Shown here in pieces: positions 33,899 to 42,598 of a stretch of 62,756 nucleotides of DNA. Numbering within the stretch: position 1 is the first letter of the stretch; the number at the start of each line of letters is the position of its first letter. The stretch spans positions 1-62,756 of the forward strand of contig CBDFMI010000001.1 in the NCBI GenBank assembly GCA_965249615.1, given 5' to 3'. A program made the position numbers and the translations under genes. The stretch is from G963555815 sp965249615 [NCBI: bacterium] (lineage in GTDB: Bacteria > UBA8248 > JACPRG01). Under the pieces are notes generated by a model. The model saw nothing but the letters and a program-made list of their open reading frames with translations, was not told where the DNA came from and searched no databases.

Positions 33899-34291
33899 AT
33901 GGAGCAGGAGATTCAGCTGACTTTGGCCGAGTTTTGTAAGGACCGTAGACGCGAGGTCGGGCTGACGTTGAAGGATTTGGCGGATCAGATGGGATACAAA
34001 CACCCGAACTTCATCTCCATGGTAGAGTCGGGCCAGTCGAGGGTGCCCATTGAGAAATTTGAAGTCCTCTCCCTGGCCCTCCAGGTGGCCCCCGCCGAGA
34101 TGCTGAGGCGGATCTTTGAAGAATACCACCCGCAGCTTGGCGCCCACTTTTCGGATGAGGCCCTGTCTGAGGAAGACCGCCGAATCCTCAAGGCGTTCTG
34201 GGCCTGGAAAACAAAACACTCGGGACCCCAGAAGGAGGAGCAGCTGGCGTCCAAGGTCAAGGAGCTGGAGGCGGCCTTGCAGGCTGATTAG
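33899..34291 (+). CDS. XRE-family helix-turn-helix regulator
   Basis: A 130-residue protein. Residues 8-65 form a cro/C1-type HTH (FCKDRRREVGLTLKDLADQMGYKHPNFISMVESGQSRVPIEKFEVLSLAL), followed by an acidic linker and a short coiled coil (EEQLASKVKELEAALQAD). The start is placed at 33899 (MEQEIQLT), preceded by a purine-rich region; the frame extends to 33815 but without helix-turn-helix sequence. It is divergent from the glutamine-kinase-like gene and may regulate that operon. Target sites were not identified. Confidence 0.85.
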   Translation: MEQEIQLTLAEFCKDRRREVGLTLKDLADQMGYKHPNFISMVESGQSRVPIEKFEVLSLALQVAPAEMLRRIFEEYHPQLGAHFSDEALSEEDRRILKAFWAWKTKHSGPQKEEQLASKVKELEAALQAD

Positions 34292-34524
34292 GGGCATCTA
34301 GACCTGGCTTTCCTCCCGGAAGTGTCGGACGAAGATTCTATTTCGTCTATCAAGGCCCCTTCTGTGGACCGAAACCGCCTGTCAACACCCTATTTGCGGG
34401 CTCCGTGTGCCACGAAGGCCATGAGAAAAAGCTTGACTGGGAGGCTCGATAGTTTAGCCTGGGGGCCGGCAACTCTGAGTTGAGACTCGAGGGTTCTTCC
34501 GAATTGGAAGGAGAAACAGCACTA

Positions 34525-35025
34525 ATGCACGATGTACTCCTGATTAATCCTCCCAGTTTGCAGTTTGAGACGGAGCCTGTTTATAACGTCCCACTGGGCC
34601 TCCTTTGCGTGGGCACCTATCTTGAAAAGCATGGGTATTCTGTGAAGGTCGTTGACTGTAAGGCGGAGGTGGAATCCCTCAAAAAGGTTGAACAGGCGGC
34701 GGCGAACACACGCCTTTATGCCGGGATTTCGGCCCTGACGGCCGACGTGAAGAATTGTCTCACAATCAGTGAGACAGTCCGCCGTGCGAATCCGGAATTG
34801 AAGGTTGTGTGGGGCGGCATCCACCCCACTATCTATCCGCATATGACAGCGCGCGATCCAGTCGTGGACTATGTCGTTGTAGGCGAAGGCGAAGGACCGG
34901 CCCTTGATCTTACCAGGGCCATTGACGAAGGAAGGCCGATGGAGGAAGTCGCTAACAGTCGGATATGTGGATCGCTGGGGGAAGATGATCCGGACAGGCG
35001 AGCGACCCTTCATCGACATGGATGA
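34525..35025 (+). CDS. B12-binding radical SAM protein, N-terminal frame (frameshifted)
   Basis: The cobalamin-binding domain of a split gene. LLINPPSLQFETEPVYNVPLGLLCVGTYLEKHGYSVKVVDCKAE, YAGISALTADVKNCL and VVWGGIHPTIYPHMTARDPVVDYVVVGEGEG are all typical. The start is set at ATG 34525 after GGAAGGAGA; an upstream ATG at 34480 is less likely. The frame ends 25 codons after the conserved sequence stops. Continuation is in the +1 frame (LTVGYVDRWGKMIRTGERPF) near 34955, so one extra base is likely there. Confidence 0.75.
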   Translation: MHDVLLINPPSLQFETEPVYNVPLGLLCVGTYLEKHGYSVKVVDCKAEVESLKKVEQAAANTRLYAGISALTADVKNCLTISETVRRANPELKVVWGGIHPTIYPHMTARDPVVDYVVVGEGEGPALDLTRAIDEGRPMEEVANSRICGSLGEDDPDRRATLHRHG

Positions 35026-36109
35026 CCTCCCGGAGCTAAACCATGAGCTCCTCGGGGATTACGCTCTTGGTGAGCTCCGAAAGTACGGGGGTGCCGTTAT
35101 CCACGCGGGAAGGGGATGTAACTTTCGATGCACCTTCTGCATTGATCCCAACACCAACAACGGATGGCGGGGAAAGTCCGCGGAGAGGTTCCTGACCGAA
35201 GTGGAGAAAGTCACGAAGAAATACGGGGCCAAGGTTTTCTACACCCAGGATGACAACTTCTTCAGCGACCTGAACCGGGTCGAGGATTTCGTGAATGGCC
35301 TCCTGGAGAGGAACCTGGGCATCCAGTGGCGCCCCACCTGCCGCTCGAACGCCTTCAAGCACAAGCGGCTGACTGACGAGTTCCTGAGGAAGCTTCGAGC
35401 TGCGGGTGCCTACAAGATCGCGTCAGGGGCCGAATCCGGCTCCCCGCGGGTTCTGAAATACCTCAAGAAGGGACTCACCGTCGAGCACATCAAGCTCATG
35501 AACCGGCGGCTGAAGAAAGCGGACATTGTTCCCACTTTTTCTTTCATGACGGCCATCCCCGGGGAGACCAAAGAAGAGCGAATAATGACGATCAAGCTCA
35601 TCAGGGATCTCGTCAGGGAGAACCCGAAAACTGACATTATGGGACCTCAGTTCTACCGCCCCATTCCTCCAGGGGAGCTTTACGAGGATGCCATCCGAAT
35701 GGGCTGGCAGGAGCCCAAGACCCTGCGGGACTGGGGCAAGCAACAGACCACGATGATGGGAGAGGTCTCGCCTCGGATGTTTCCCTGGGTGGATGACCCC
35801 GTCTACGCCGAGTACGCCTGGCCCATGACCACTGTGGCGATCCGCCCCTGGAGAAAGATCGCCGCAAGGCGCAAGTACGCACGGTATCCCAGGCCTCTAA
35901 TTTTGGCCTACGCGGCCATCGTCAAGCTTCGTTTCCGGTACGCCTACTTTGACCACCTCTATGACCAACACCTCTACCGCATCCTGAGCAATCTGTTAAG
36001 CCAGGTGTTCAAGTGGAGACGGAAACTCATCATTCGTAAGGAAAATCTCTACTCCAAGTGGGCGAAGGATGGGGGATACGTCGACGAAAAGGCGACAGGG
36101 GCCCTTTAA
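34904..36109 (+). CDS. B12-binding radical SAM protein, C-terminal frame
   Basis: The catalytic part of the gene starting at 34525. The radical SAM motif is CNFRCTFC (in HAGRGCNFRCTFCIDPNTNNGW), with ASGAESGSPRVLKYLKKGL and FSFMTAIPGETKEERIMTIKLI. The basic, aromatic C-terminal tail resembles that of the enzyme at 23327. The true protein is about 520 residues. The first 16 residues of this frame, before LTVGYV, are not native. In-locus role: probably modification of a glycan or lipid intermediate. The specificity is unknown. Confidence 0.8.
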   Translation: MILPGPLTKEGRWRKSLTVGYVDRWGKMIRTGERPFIDMDDLPELNHELLGDYALGELRKYGGAVIHAGRGCNFRCTFCIDPNTNNGWRGKSAERFLTEVEKVTKKYGAKVFYTQDDNFFSDLNRVEDFVNGLLERNLGIQWRPTCRSNAFKHKRLTDEFLRKLRAAGAYKIASGAESGSPRVLKYLKKGLTVEHIKLMNRRLKKADIVPTFSFMTAIPGETKEERIMTIKLIRDLVRENPKTDIMGPQFYRPIPPGELYEDAIRMGWQEPKTLRDWGKQQTTMMGEVSPRMFPWVDDPVYAEYAWPMTTVAIRPWRKIAARRKYARYPRPLILAYAAIVKLRFRYAYFDHLYDQHLYRILSNLLSQVFKWRRKLIIRKENLYSKWAKDGGYVDEKATGAL

Positions 36110-36176
36110 ATTTAAAGCCAAGAAAGATGGGCCGGAAGAACCCTGGAAGACAGCCGGGGGGACGCGGCCTTTTTTC

Positions 36177-37349
36177 TTAGGAGGGCTTGGCGGGCAGGGG
36201 GAGCGAGAGGCTGACCGTTCCCCGGAGAAAAGACCGGATGACGGCCTCTTTGAGTAAGAAGACACTTTTCGCCATTTGAAGGTCGCGGGAGACAGGCGCC
36301 CCTGTCCGAACGGAATGAAAGAAGGCCTCAAGTTCCGGAATGTATCCCCGCTGATAGAGAAACGCCATGGCCTCGGCCGAGTGATTCGCCAGCTCCCCCC
36401 TCCGAAAATGCAACGAATAGTCGAAGGGGAATTCCCCCAGAAGTCGGTGGGTTCCTCCGACTTCCTCCCGTAAGACACTTCCCCCTTCGGCGACAATCTC
36501 CCTCCCCCCCGTCTTGACTGTCACAGCCTCTAAGCCCGAAGGAACCCCCGGCCCCGGGGGGGTCACCACCAGGTGACCTCGGTCGCCGCTCGCGTACTCA
36601 ACGAAGGCCGAATAGTTGTCCCTTTCCTGGTCATAAGACACCTTTGTCACAGGTCCGTTCAGAAAAAGGGCCAAGCTGCAAAGGTGATGCAGGGCCTTGA
36701 AAGAAACCTGAAACATCTTCTCCTCTGAGGGCAGGGAGCGGAGGATTTTCTGGAGCTGGCAATAGATGGGGGCGTATTGGAGAAAATAACCATATTGGAG
36801 GATCCCAGATGTCCGGGCGCGCCCTCTCTCCACGGCGCGCAGGTCTCTCCTGACCGAAAATCCCGGCGTCTCGCAGAAGACCGGTCGGCCATGGCGCAGG
36901 GCCTCGACGACCAACGCCCGGTGAAGGGAGGTGGAGGCGGAGATGAGGACGCAGTCAAGATCTTCTCGGTCAAGGACCTCCCGGTAGTCCCTCGCGCAAG
37001 GGATCCCGAGGGTTTGCAGGGTGCGCTGAGACTCTTTCGTTCGGACCGCCGTCGCAACGAGTTCGACCCCCTCTATCCACCGAAGAGCGGGAATGAGGAT
37101 CTGGCGGGCGTGCCTTCCAGCGCCAATGAGCCCAACCCGAAGGATATCTTGAGCCCCAACGTGCCGCCCCGCGGACCGGAGAGGTTTTCGAGTGTGTAAG
37201 GCCTGCCCAAGACCGAGCTGCAAGGAAGCAAGCAGCGTTCGCTCGCGAAAGAGGCGGTAGACCTTCGAACCGAAGACCGCATCCCGAAAGAGGTGGAAGA
37301 TCTTGAATCGGCGGAGCTTTTTTCGAAGACGGGGAGAGAGCAACGCCAA
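36177..37349 (-). CDS. Gfo/Idh/MocA family oxidoreductase
   Basis: A 390-residue protein. After a basic, hydrophobic N-terminal extension of about 65 residues, the NAD-binding domain begins with LRVGLIGAGRHARQILIPALRWIEGVELVAT. The usual EKP lysine motif is replaced by CETPGF, so the catalytic Lys is missing; the downstream region (LQYGYFLQYAPIY) keeps the fold. It may be a non-canonical or catalytically altered dehydrogenase. The gene is convergent with the radical SAM gene at 34904 and lies divergent from the one at 37636. A weak G/C stem plus T run near 36165-36178 may end both convergent transcripts. Confidence 0.8.
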   Translation of the reverse strand: MALLSPRLRKKLRRFKIFHLFRDAVFGSKVYRLFRERTLLASLQLGLGQALHTRKPLRSAGRHVGAQDILRVGLIGAGRHARQILIPALRWIEGVELVATAVRTKESQRTLQTLGIPCARDYREVLDREDLDCVLISASTSLHRALVVEALRHGRPVFCETPGFSVRRDLRAVERGRARTSGILQYGYFLQYAPIYCQLQKILRSLPSEEKMFQVSFKALHHLCSLALFLNGPVTKVSYDQERDNYSAFVEYASGDRGHLVVTPPGPGVPSGLEAVTVKTGGREIVAEGGSVLREEVGGTHRLLGEFPFDYSLHFRRGELANHSAEAMAFLYQRGYIPELEAFFHSVRTGAPVSRDLQMAKSVFLLKEAVIRSFLRGTVSLSLPLPAKPS

Positions 37350-37464
37350 GGCCTCCTATTCGAGAAAGGGCCCTTCAAAATATCACGCCGAAGGCCCCTT
37401 CTGGGAGGTATTAGATCGCAAGGGTTGTGCCTCAAGATAGCTGTGCCTATTGGGAAAATAGTGT

Positions 37465-37493
37465 TTGACAAGGGGTAGACCGGCTGTTAAAAG
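37465..37493 (+). promoter_or_regulatory. Sigma70-type promoter upstream of a radical SAM gene
   Basis: TTGACA (37465-37470), a 17-base spacer and TAAAAG (37488-37493) lie within the 286-base divergent spacer. It would give a leader of about 135 bases before the gene at 37636. No known riboswitch was recognised in that leader. Confidence 0.6.
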
Positions 37494-37635
37494 CAAATAC
37501 CCGAAGGGAGTACCATGTGGTGAGTCTTCATCTTCCGGGCGGGAGATAGCCAAGGGGCTCACTGGATGGATTTATCCCATAGACGCTGCGGTTAGACGAT
37601 AACCTTACCAGCACTCAGGTTGAGAAAGGAAGTTC

Positions 37636-39147
37636 ATGGCCTCTAAGAAGGTCGTTTTGGTTCGAATCACCGTCAAAGAGGTGTCCGGCTGGGCCCCCCT
37701 AGGTCCTTTTTCCATTGCCTCTCATCTCCACCGAAACGGCTGGGGCTTTGAGATCGTCCATGTGACGCCGGATGAGGTGACCCGCGACCTAGCCGATAAG
37801 ATCGTCGCCATGGATCCCCTTTATGTGGGTTTCTCGGTCATCACGGGAGACCGTATCAAGGCCAATGCAAACCTATCCCGGTGGATCAAGGAACGTGCGC
37901 CTGAGGTCCCCATCGTTTGGGGGAACGTCCATCCCACCATGACGTCCGCTCAGTGTGTAGAGTCGGACTTCATCGACTATGTTGTGATGGGCGAAGGAGA
38001 GATCACGGCCCTGGAGCTCGCTAAAGGGATCGAGTCCGGTCAGGACCCTCATTCGATTCAGGGGATCGCGTTCTCCTCAGAGGGGAAGGCCGTCGTCACG
38101 GAGAAGCGGCCTCTCATCTATGATCTCGAGAATTACTTGATCGACTGGTCCCTCTTTGAGCTGGACCGTTACCTGACCGCGACCGTTCAGTGGGACAAGG
38201 GCGCAACTCGCGTGCTGCCGTACTTCTCCTCCCGTGGGTGTCCCTTTGAGTGCAGTTTCTGCTACATCCAGGCGTTGGACCTTCGGAGGTTCCGGGCTAT
38301 TCCGGAGGACGTCGTAGTCGAAGATATCCTGAGTCTCAAACACAATTATGATGTCCATGGCGTTGTCTTCTTCGACGATTACTTTTTTACGAATAAAAAG
38401 CGTGCCATCAACATTGTTAAACGAATCGACATGCCCTTCTATGGGGAATGTCGAGCGGATGCCTTCACGGAGGAATTTGCGGATGCACTGGGTCAGACGA
38501 AGTGCCATCAAATCCTGATCGGCGTTGAGTCTGGAAGCCAGCGGATCCTGCGGAAGGTTCAGAAGAGATATAAGCCAGGGCTTATCCGAAAGTCCTTTGG
38601 CTACATGGCGAAGTACCCGCAGATCCATCTGGTGGCTTCCACGATTATGGGCATTCCTGGCGAGACCCGAGAGGAGTTGAAGTCAACCCTTCGCCTCACG
38701 GCGGACCTCATGCACATTCACCCGAACGTCGGCTTTACCTCGGGATGGCTCATTCCCTTCCCCGGGACCCCCATCTGGCAGGACACCCTGGATAAGGGGC
38801 TCACCGCTCCGAAGACAGTGGAGGAGTGGGACGGCTTCGACCGCTGGACCGACCAGCAAGAGATCACGTGGTCTGACTGGTTCACGACGAAGCTCTCAGT
38901 CAAGATCCGTTTTTACATCTGGCTGATGCAGAAGACCCGCCGCACGCGTGGCCTCGGTTGGCTGACACCGCTGGTGGAGCGCCGGTTCCTCACGCTCGCC
39001 GATGAAGGAAAGTTCCTCGGCCTCATCGGGAAGCTTGAAGATTTCCTCCGGGCCCGCTACCACCTGGTAGCCCCCCTCTGGCGCTTCCTCAAGCGCACGG
39101 CCCACCGTCTAAACGGAAGGCCTCAGCCTGTCCTCCACGGCGGATAA
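37636..39147 (+). CDS. B12-binding domain radical SAM protein
   Basis: A 503-residue intact member of the same type as the genes at 23327 and 34525. The N-terminal domain has VGFSVITGDRIKANANLSRWIKE and IVWGNVHPTMTSAQCV. The radical SAM motif is CPFECSFC (in SSRGCPFECSFCYI). The core has VVFFDDYFFTNKKRAINIV and IGVESGSQRILRKVQKRYK. The C-terminal tail is helical and Arg/Leu-rich. It is preceded by a good promoter and ribosome binding region (GAAAGGAAG). The reaction is unknown; location suggests glycan or lipid tailoring. Confidence 0.88.
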   Translation: MASKKVVLVRITVKEVSGWAPLGPFSIASHLHRNGWGFEIVHVTPDEVTRDLADKIVAMDPLYVGFSVITGDRIKANANLSRWIKERAPEVPIVWGNVHPTMTSAQCVESDFIDYVVMGEGEITALELAKGIESGQDPHSIQGIAFSSEGKAVVTEKRPLIYDLENYLIDWSLFELDRYLTATVQWDKGATRVLPYFSSRGCPFECSFCYIQALDLRRFRAIPEDVVVEDILSLKHNYDVHGVVFFDDYFFTNKKRAINIVKRIDMPFYGECRADAFTEEFADALGQTKCHQILIGVESGSQRILRKVQKRYKPGLIRKSFGYMAKYPQIHLVASTIMGIPGETREELKSTLRLTADLMHIHPNVGFTSGWLIPFPGTPIWQDTLDKGLTAPKTVEEWDGFDRWTDQQEITWSDWFTTKLSVKIRFYIWLMQKTRRTRGLGWLTPLVERRFLTLADEGKFLGLIGKLEDFLRARYHLVAPLWRFLKRTAHRLNGRPQPVLHGG

Positions 39148-39267
39148 TCGGGATTAGAAAAGGGTCTGTAAGGAAAAAAAGAGACTTTCGATTTCTGTCC
39201 GCCGGAAGGAAAATAGGCAAGCTAGAGCGCAATCATAGTTCTGAAGGTCACAGATTAGAAACCTTTT

Positions 39268-40239
39268 ATGATCCCTCATGAGTTGTCTCCAAGAAAAATC
39301 AAGCTGCCCGAGACCGATCATCACTCGATCGTCTTAATCACCGGAATGAACCTCAGACATCAAAGGTTCGGATATCTTCTCCAAAAAGAATTTGGCGATC
39401 TGGTTTTGGCGTGGTTTCAGGTTGGAAGGCCGCGCGACTTTTCACATACAAAAGGCTATAGAGAAAAGTTACGAATCTTGTGGGAGAAGGTGAAACGTGA
39501 ATTTTCAGCAGGTTATGAGATTGAGACCATCCGGGACTATGTAAAGAATAAAGGCTTGATTAAAAGCATCAAGAAGGGATTTGTCTCTATCTTGCCGGCA
39601 CTGCGTACTATATATCTACTTCGCAGACGTGGAAGACGACAACTTTATTGGGACAAGACTTTTTTTGAACAAGAGATAGAGGAACTTAGACCGCACGCAA
39701 AATGGGGTCCCACTGTAATAGAAGATCACCATTCGGAAAAGTTTCTTCAGCGGATTGAAGAGCTAGATCCTTACTTCCTTCTTTCCGCTGGCGGTCCCTT
39801 ATATAGCGAGAAGTTGTTAGAAAGTGTTCGGGGTGTTTCAATTAACCAACACGCGGGTTACTCGCCAAAATATAAAGGGAGCAATGCGGTTGAATGGGCT
39901 CTCTATAGCCGGGATCTGTATGGTGTTGGAAGTACAGTCCACATTACAACCAGCGGTGCAGACGCTGGCCCCATTTTGCGCCGATCTCATCCATGCCTAC
40001 TAGATAGTGACACACCCGAAAGTTGTTTTGTGAAAGTCTTCAAATTGGGCAACGAATTAGCTGTCGAGGTGGTTAAGGATATCATGTTGAATAAGGAGAT
40101 CTTAGTATATGATCAGTCCGCAGGTAGCGGAATAACGTATCTAGGCGCCCAGTTGGACAAAAACATTCTTAGAGCGATATATCGGGATTTTTCAAAGAAA
40201 TGGCTGAAAAAGGAACGCGCAAGACTAAAAACATTTTGA
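39268..40239 (+). CDS. Formyltransferase-fold protein, possible sugar N-formyltransferase
   Basis: A 323-residue protein. The C-terminal half (about 165-275) has the formyltransferase core: LLSAGGPLYSEKLLESVRGVSINQHAGYSPKYKGSNAVEWALY (the NxHxGxxP-like segment with His, and the binding loop), then GSTVHITTSGADAGPILRR with Asp. The first 160 residues are extended and not family-typical. Such enzymes use 10-formyl-tetrahydrofolate to formylate amino sugars in O-antigens, or methionyl-tRNA. The gene is distinctly richer in A and T than its flanks, as is the next one, which suggests recent transfer. Family fair, substrate unknown. Confidence 0.75.
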   Translation: MIPHELSPRKIKLPETDHHSIVLITGMNLRHQRFGYLLQKEFGDLVLAWFQVGRPRDFSHTKGYREKLRILWEKVKREFSAGYEIETIRDYVKNKGLIKSIKKGFVSILPALRTIYLLRRRGRRQLYWDKTFFEQEIEELRPHAKWGPTVIEDHHSEKFLQRIEELDPYFLLSAGGPLYSEKLLESVRGVSINQHAGYSPKYKGSNAVEWALYSRDLYGVGSTVHITTSGADAGPILRRSHPCLLDSDTPESCFVKVFKLGNELAVEVVKDIMLNKEILVYDQSAGSGITYLGAQLDKNILRAIYRDFSKKWLKKERARLKTF

Positions 40240-40278
40240 AAGTCGACGTCCTCGTAGCCAAAAGCCGCCCACGATAGA

Positions 40279-41166
40279 ATGAAGGCGGGATGGTATATTT
40301 TTCTGTATCACAATATATCGTGGGAGGAAACTCCTTACACACGCGGAGTGGAGCCAACTCATCCTCCGGATATCTTCAAAGATCATCTGCTTCATCTAAA
40401 CCGGCTTGGAGAATTCGTTTCCATTCCAGACGGATTGAGTCGCCTTGATAGGCATGATCTAACCACCCCCATGTTCAGTTTTTGGTTTGATGACGGGTTA
40501 GCGGGGGTCAGGAAATATGCATCGCCTCTGCTCGAGAAATATAACGTAACAGGTGGCCTTTCAGTTTGCAGTCATTTCTTTAACAGGAAGGACCTCTTTT
40601 GGCGCTTCAAACTTTCCTATCTGAGCTATATTGACGGCCTGCGATTCTTGAGATCTCGACTCAAAAAATATGGATACACAAAGGAGATGTCTATTAAAGG
40701 CTTTTGCCTGGACAATTTTTCTGAGGCTATCGTTGAAGAAATCGACACCGTTTTCAAAAACGTGACTTCGGAGCTGGAGAGGGAGGACGCTTTTAGATTA
40801 TTTGAAACCAAAACTGGGCTCATGGAATTGAAGGAAAAAGAATGGACATTGGCAAATCATACCGCTGCGCATTATCCGGTCGGTGAGGATAGTTTTGTCA
40901 GCCACTTTGAAGGGCAATTTTCTGAATGTGAGGCCGAATATAAAACATTGTTTGGCGAAGAGTCTAAATTTTGGGTTCTGCCCTTCGATAGAGGAGGGCG
41001 CCGTTCGAGGAGGCTAATCGAAAGATTTAGGGAATGCGCCGACAGTAGATACCTGGTGCTCGTTGGGAATAAAATGAACGCCCCTTCTCATACGAAAGAA
41101 AAGGTTATTTTTAGGATAACGCCGCCAGTCTGCAAAGGAGCCCATTTGTACAGGTCCCTCCTGTGA
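40279..41166 (+). CDS. Polysaccharide deacetylase family protein (NodB-like)
   Basis: A 295-residue protein. FSFWFDDGLAG is the TFDDG motif 1 with metal Asp and catalytic Asp, and LANHTAAHYP is motif 2 (Hx3-4H metal ligands). It removes N- or O-acetyl groups from glycans, or acts on related substrates. It has no signal peptide, so it may act in the cytoplasm on precursors. It starts 39 bases after the formyltransferase-like gene and shares its A/T-rich composition. A deacetylase followed by a formyltransferase would be a logical pair to turn N-acetyl- into N-formyl-amino sugars (inference). Confidence 0.78.
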   Translation: MKAGWYIFLYHNISWEETPYTRGVEPTHPPDIFKDHLLHLNRLGEFVSIPDGLSRLDRHDLTTPMFSFWFDDGLAGVRKYASPLLEKYNVTGGLSVCSHFFNRKDLFWRFKLSYLSYIDGLRFLRSRLKKYGYTKEMSIKGFCLDNFSEAIVEEIDTVFKNVTSELEREDAFRLFETKTGLMELKEKEWTLANHTAAHYPVGEDSFVSHFEGQFSECEAEYKTLFGEESKFWVLPFDRGGRRSRRLIERFRECADSRYLVLVGNKMNAPSHTKEKVIFRITPPVCKGAHLYRSLL

Positions 41167-41312
41167 TGTCATGAATTTAGGGACTGGCCTCTGAGCAGGC
41201 CCGCGGAGCCCACTGCTCCTGGGTGCCAATCCAGAAACCTTTAATACCGTTTATAATAAATTGGGCGAACGAAAGGGGCTTGAGGAACCAAAGATTCCTG
41301 CGAGGTGCTCAA

Positions 41313-41810
41313 ATGTCTCTCAACGAAACAGACCGCCGGGAGGTCGAATCCTTTCTGGCCTGGATTGAAGAGGCCTTCCGTCCGGACGGCCGGTTTGATC
41401 CCATCCATCCCAAAGACCCGGAGGTGGAAGGCGACCCCTCTGGGCTTGAGCGTTGCCTCATGATAGGCCCGCGGACCTGGGTCCAGGTTGTCGCCAGTCC
41501 AGACAAGGGAGGGCTGACCGTCGCCCTCGCCACACGGGACCGCACCGTGAGCGAGGCCGTCGAGGGGAACTCACTTCAGCTTGGAGACTCCTTCGAGGAG
41601 CTTCTCGAGGATGGCCTGGAAGACGCGGGGGAGGAGGACACCTACGCCGTCGACCACTACCATGACAGCGGGGCCTTTTTCTTCGAATCCAAGCTTCCGC
41701 TGGAGGGGGGCTGGTCGGACCTGAAGTCGCCTGAAGTGCGTGACAAGGCCCGAAAGCTCATCCTGGGATATTGCCTGGGCTTTGGCCGGTTCTTCTTGGA
41801 CGAAGATTGA
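41313..41810 (+). CDS. Conserved hypothetical acidic protein
   Basis: A 165-residue, strongly acidic protein without recognisable motifs or membrane segments. The start is set at 41313 (MSLNETDRREVESFLAWIEE), preceded by CGAGGTGCTC. The longer frame to 41223 begins with basic, unlike sequence. Composition is again G/C-rich, marking the end of the A/T-rich island. Secondary structure looks alpha/beta (VQVVASPDKGGLTVALATRDRTV, FFFESKLPLEGG). The function is unknown. Confidence 0.65.
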   Translation: MSLNETDRREVESFLAWIEEAFRPDGRFDPIHPKDPEVEGDPSGLERCLMIGPRTWVQVVASPDKGGLTVALATRDRTVSEAVEGNSLQLGDSFEELLEDGLEDAGEEDTYAVDHYHDSGAFFFESKLPLEGGWSDLKSPEVRDKARKLILGYCLGFGRFFLDED

Positions 41811-41900
41811 ACCGCTGACGGTGGGAGGGCCTCAAACAGGAGGTCTCTCTTTTTGTATTCCATCAGACTTTTGAGTTGCTTTTGTTCGTGAGGAGGTTTT

Positions 41901-42554
41901 ATGGGCGAGATCGACACTGGCCCCATCCGGGGGAAGGTGCTTCAGGTGAAGATCATCCCACCCCAGGGTTATTTTGCCGCGGAGCTCAAGAGGGAGCAGG
42001 TGCTTCGGATCCTGGACATCGAGGGTCAACAAGTGGCCGACTTGGTTTGCTTTAATCTTCATCGGCTGGAAGAGAAGCTTTCCCCTGAGAACACAATCAA
42101 TCTAAACCAGTCCATCTATCCCCACGTGGGCTACTCCCTCGCCTCAGACGAGGCGGGCAAGCTCATGACCATCGTCGCCGACACCTGCGGGACCCATGAC
42201 ATGTTAGCGGGTGCCTGTAGTCGCTTTACCAATGAGCTCCGCTACAGGGAGCATGACACCCCCAACTGCCGCGACAACTTGGCGGCCGCCGTGAAGCCGT
42301 GGGGGATCACGTGGAAGCAGGTCCCCTACAATATGAATGTCTTCATGAACTGTCCGGTGGAGCCTGACGGGACGTATACCATCCAGGAGCCCAAGTCCAA
42401 GGCCGGAGACTATGTGGATTTGCAGGCTAACATGGACGTCCTGGTCGCCCTCTCGAACTGCCCTCAGGTCCGAAATCCCTGCAACGCCTATCGATTGACG
42501 CCGTTGATGGTGGTCATCTATCACCCCGAAGGACGCCGTCAAGTAGTTTCGTAG
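41901..42554 (+). CDS. DUF1989 / urea carboxylase-associated family protein
   Basis: A 217-residue protein of the family found beside urea carboxylase. LDIEGQQVADLVCFN, YPHVGYSLASDEAGKLMTIVADTCGTHDMLAGACS and the end GDYVDLQANMDVLVALSNCPQVRNPCNAY are its hallmark segments, with conserved Cys and His likely to bind metal. Family members have been linked to carboxyguanidine or guanidine/urea metabolism, but no urea carboxylase or guanidine gene is nearby. A ribosome binding site (GAGGAGG) precedes the ATG. Confidence 0.85.
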   Translation: MGEIDTGPIRGKVLQVKIIPPQGYFAAELKREQVLRILDIEGQQVADLVCFNLHRLEEKLSPENTINLNQSIYPHVGYSLASDEAGKLMTIVADTCGTHDMLAGACSRFTNELRYREHDTPNCRDNLAAAVKPWGITWKQVPYNMNVFMNCPVEPDGTYTIQEPKSKAGDYVDLQANMDVLVALSNCPQVRNPCNAYRLTPLMVVIYHPEGRRQVVS

Positions 42555-42598
42555 AACGTTGAAACAGGCTGTTTTCATGGGCCAAGGGGGTTTCGGCT

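Noticed and set aside
14704-36109. Programmed frameshifting as explanation for the split glycan genes
   Set aside because: No consistent slippery heptamer with downstream stem or internal Shine-Dalgarno was found at the three junctions; indels are the simpler explanation.
36120-36178. Strong bidirectional terminator between the radical SAM and Gfo/Idh genes
   Set aside because: Only a 5-bp GGCCG/CGGCC stem with a T run is seen; too weak to list as its own feature.
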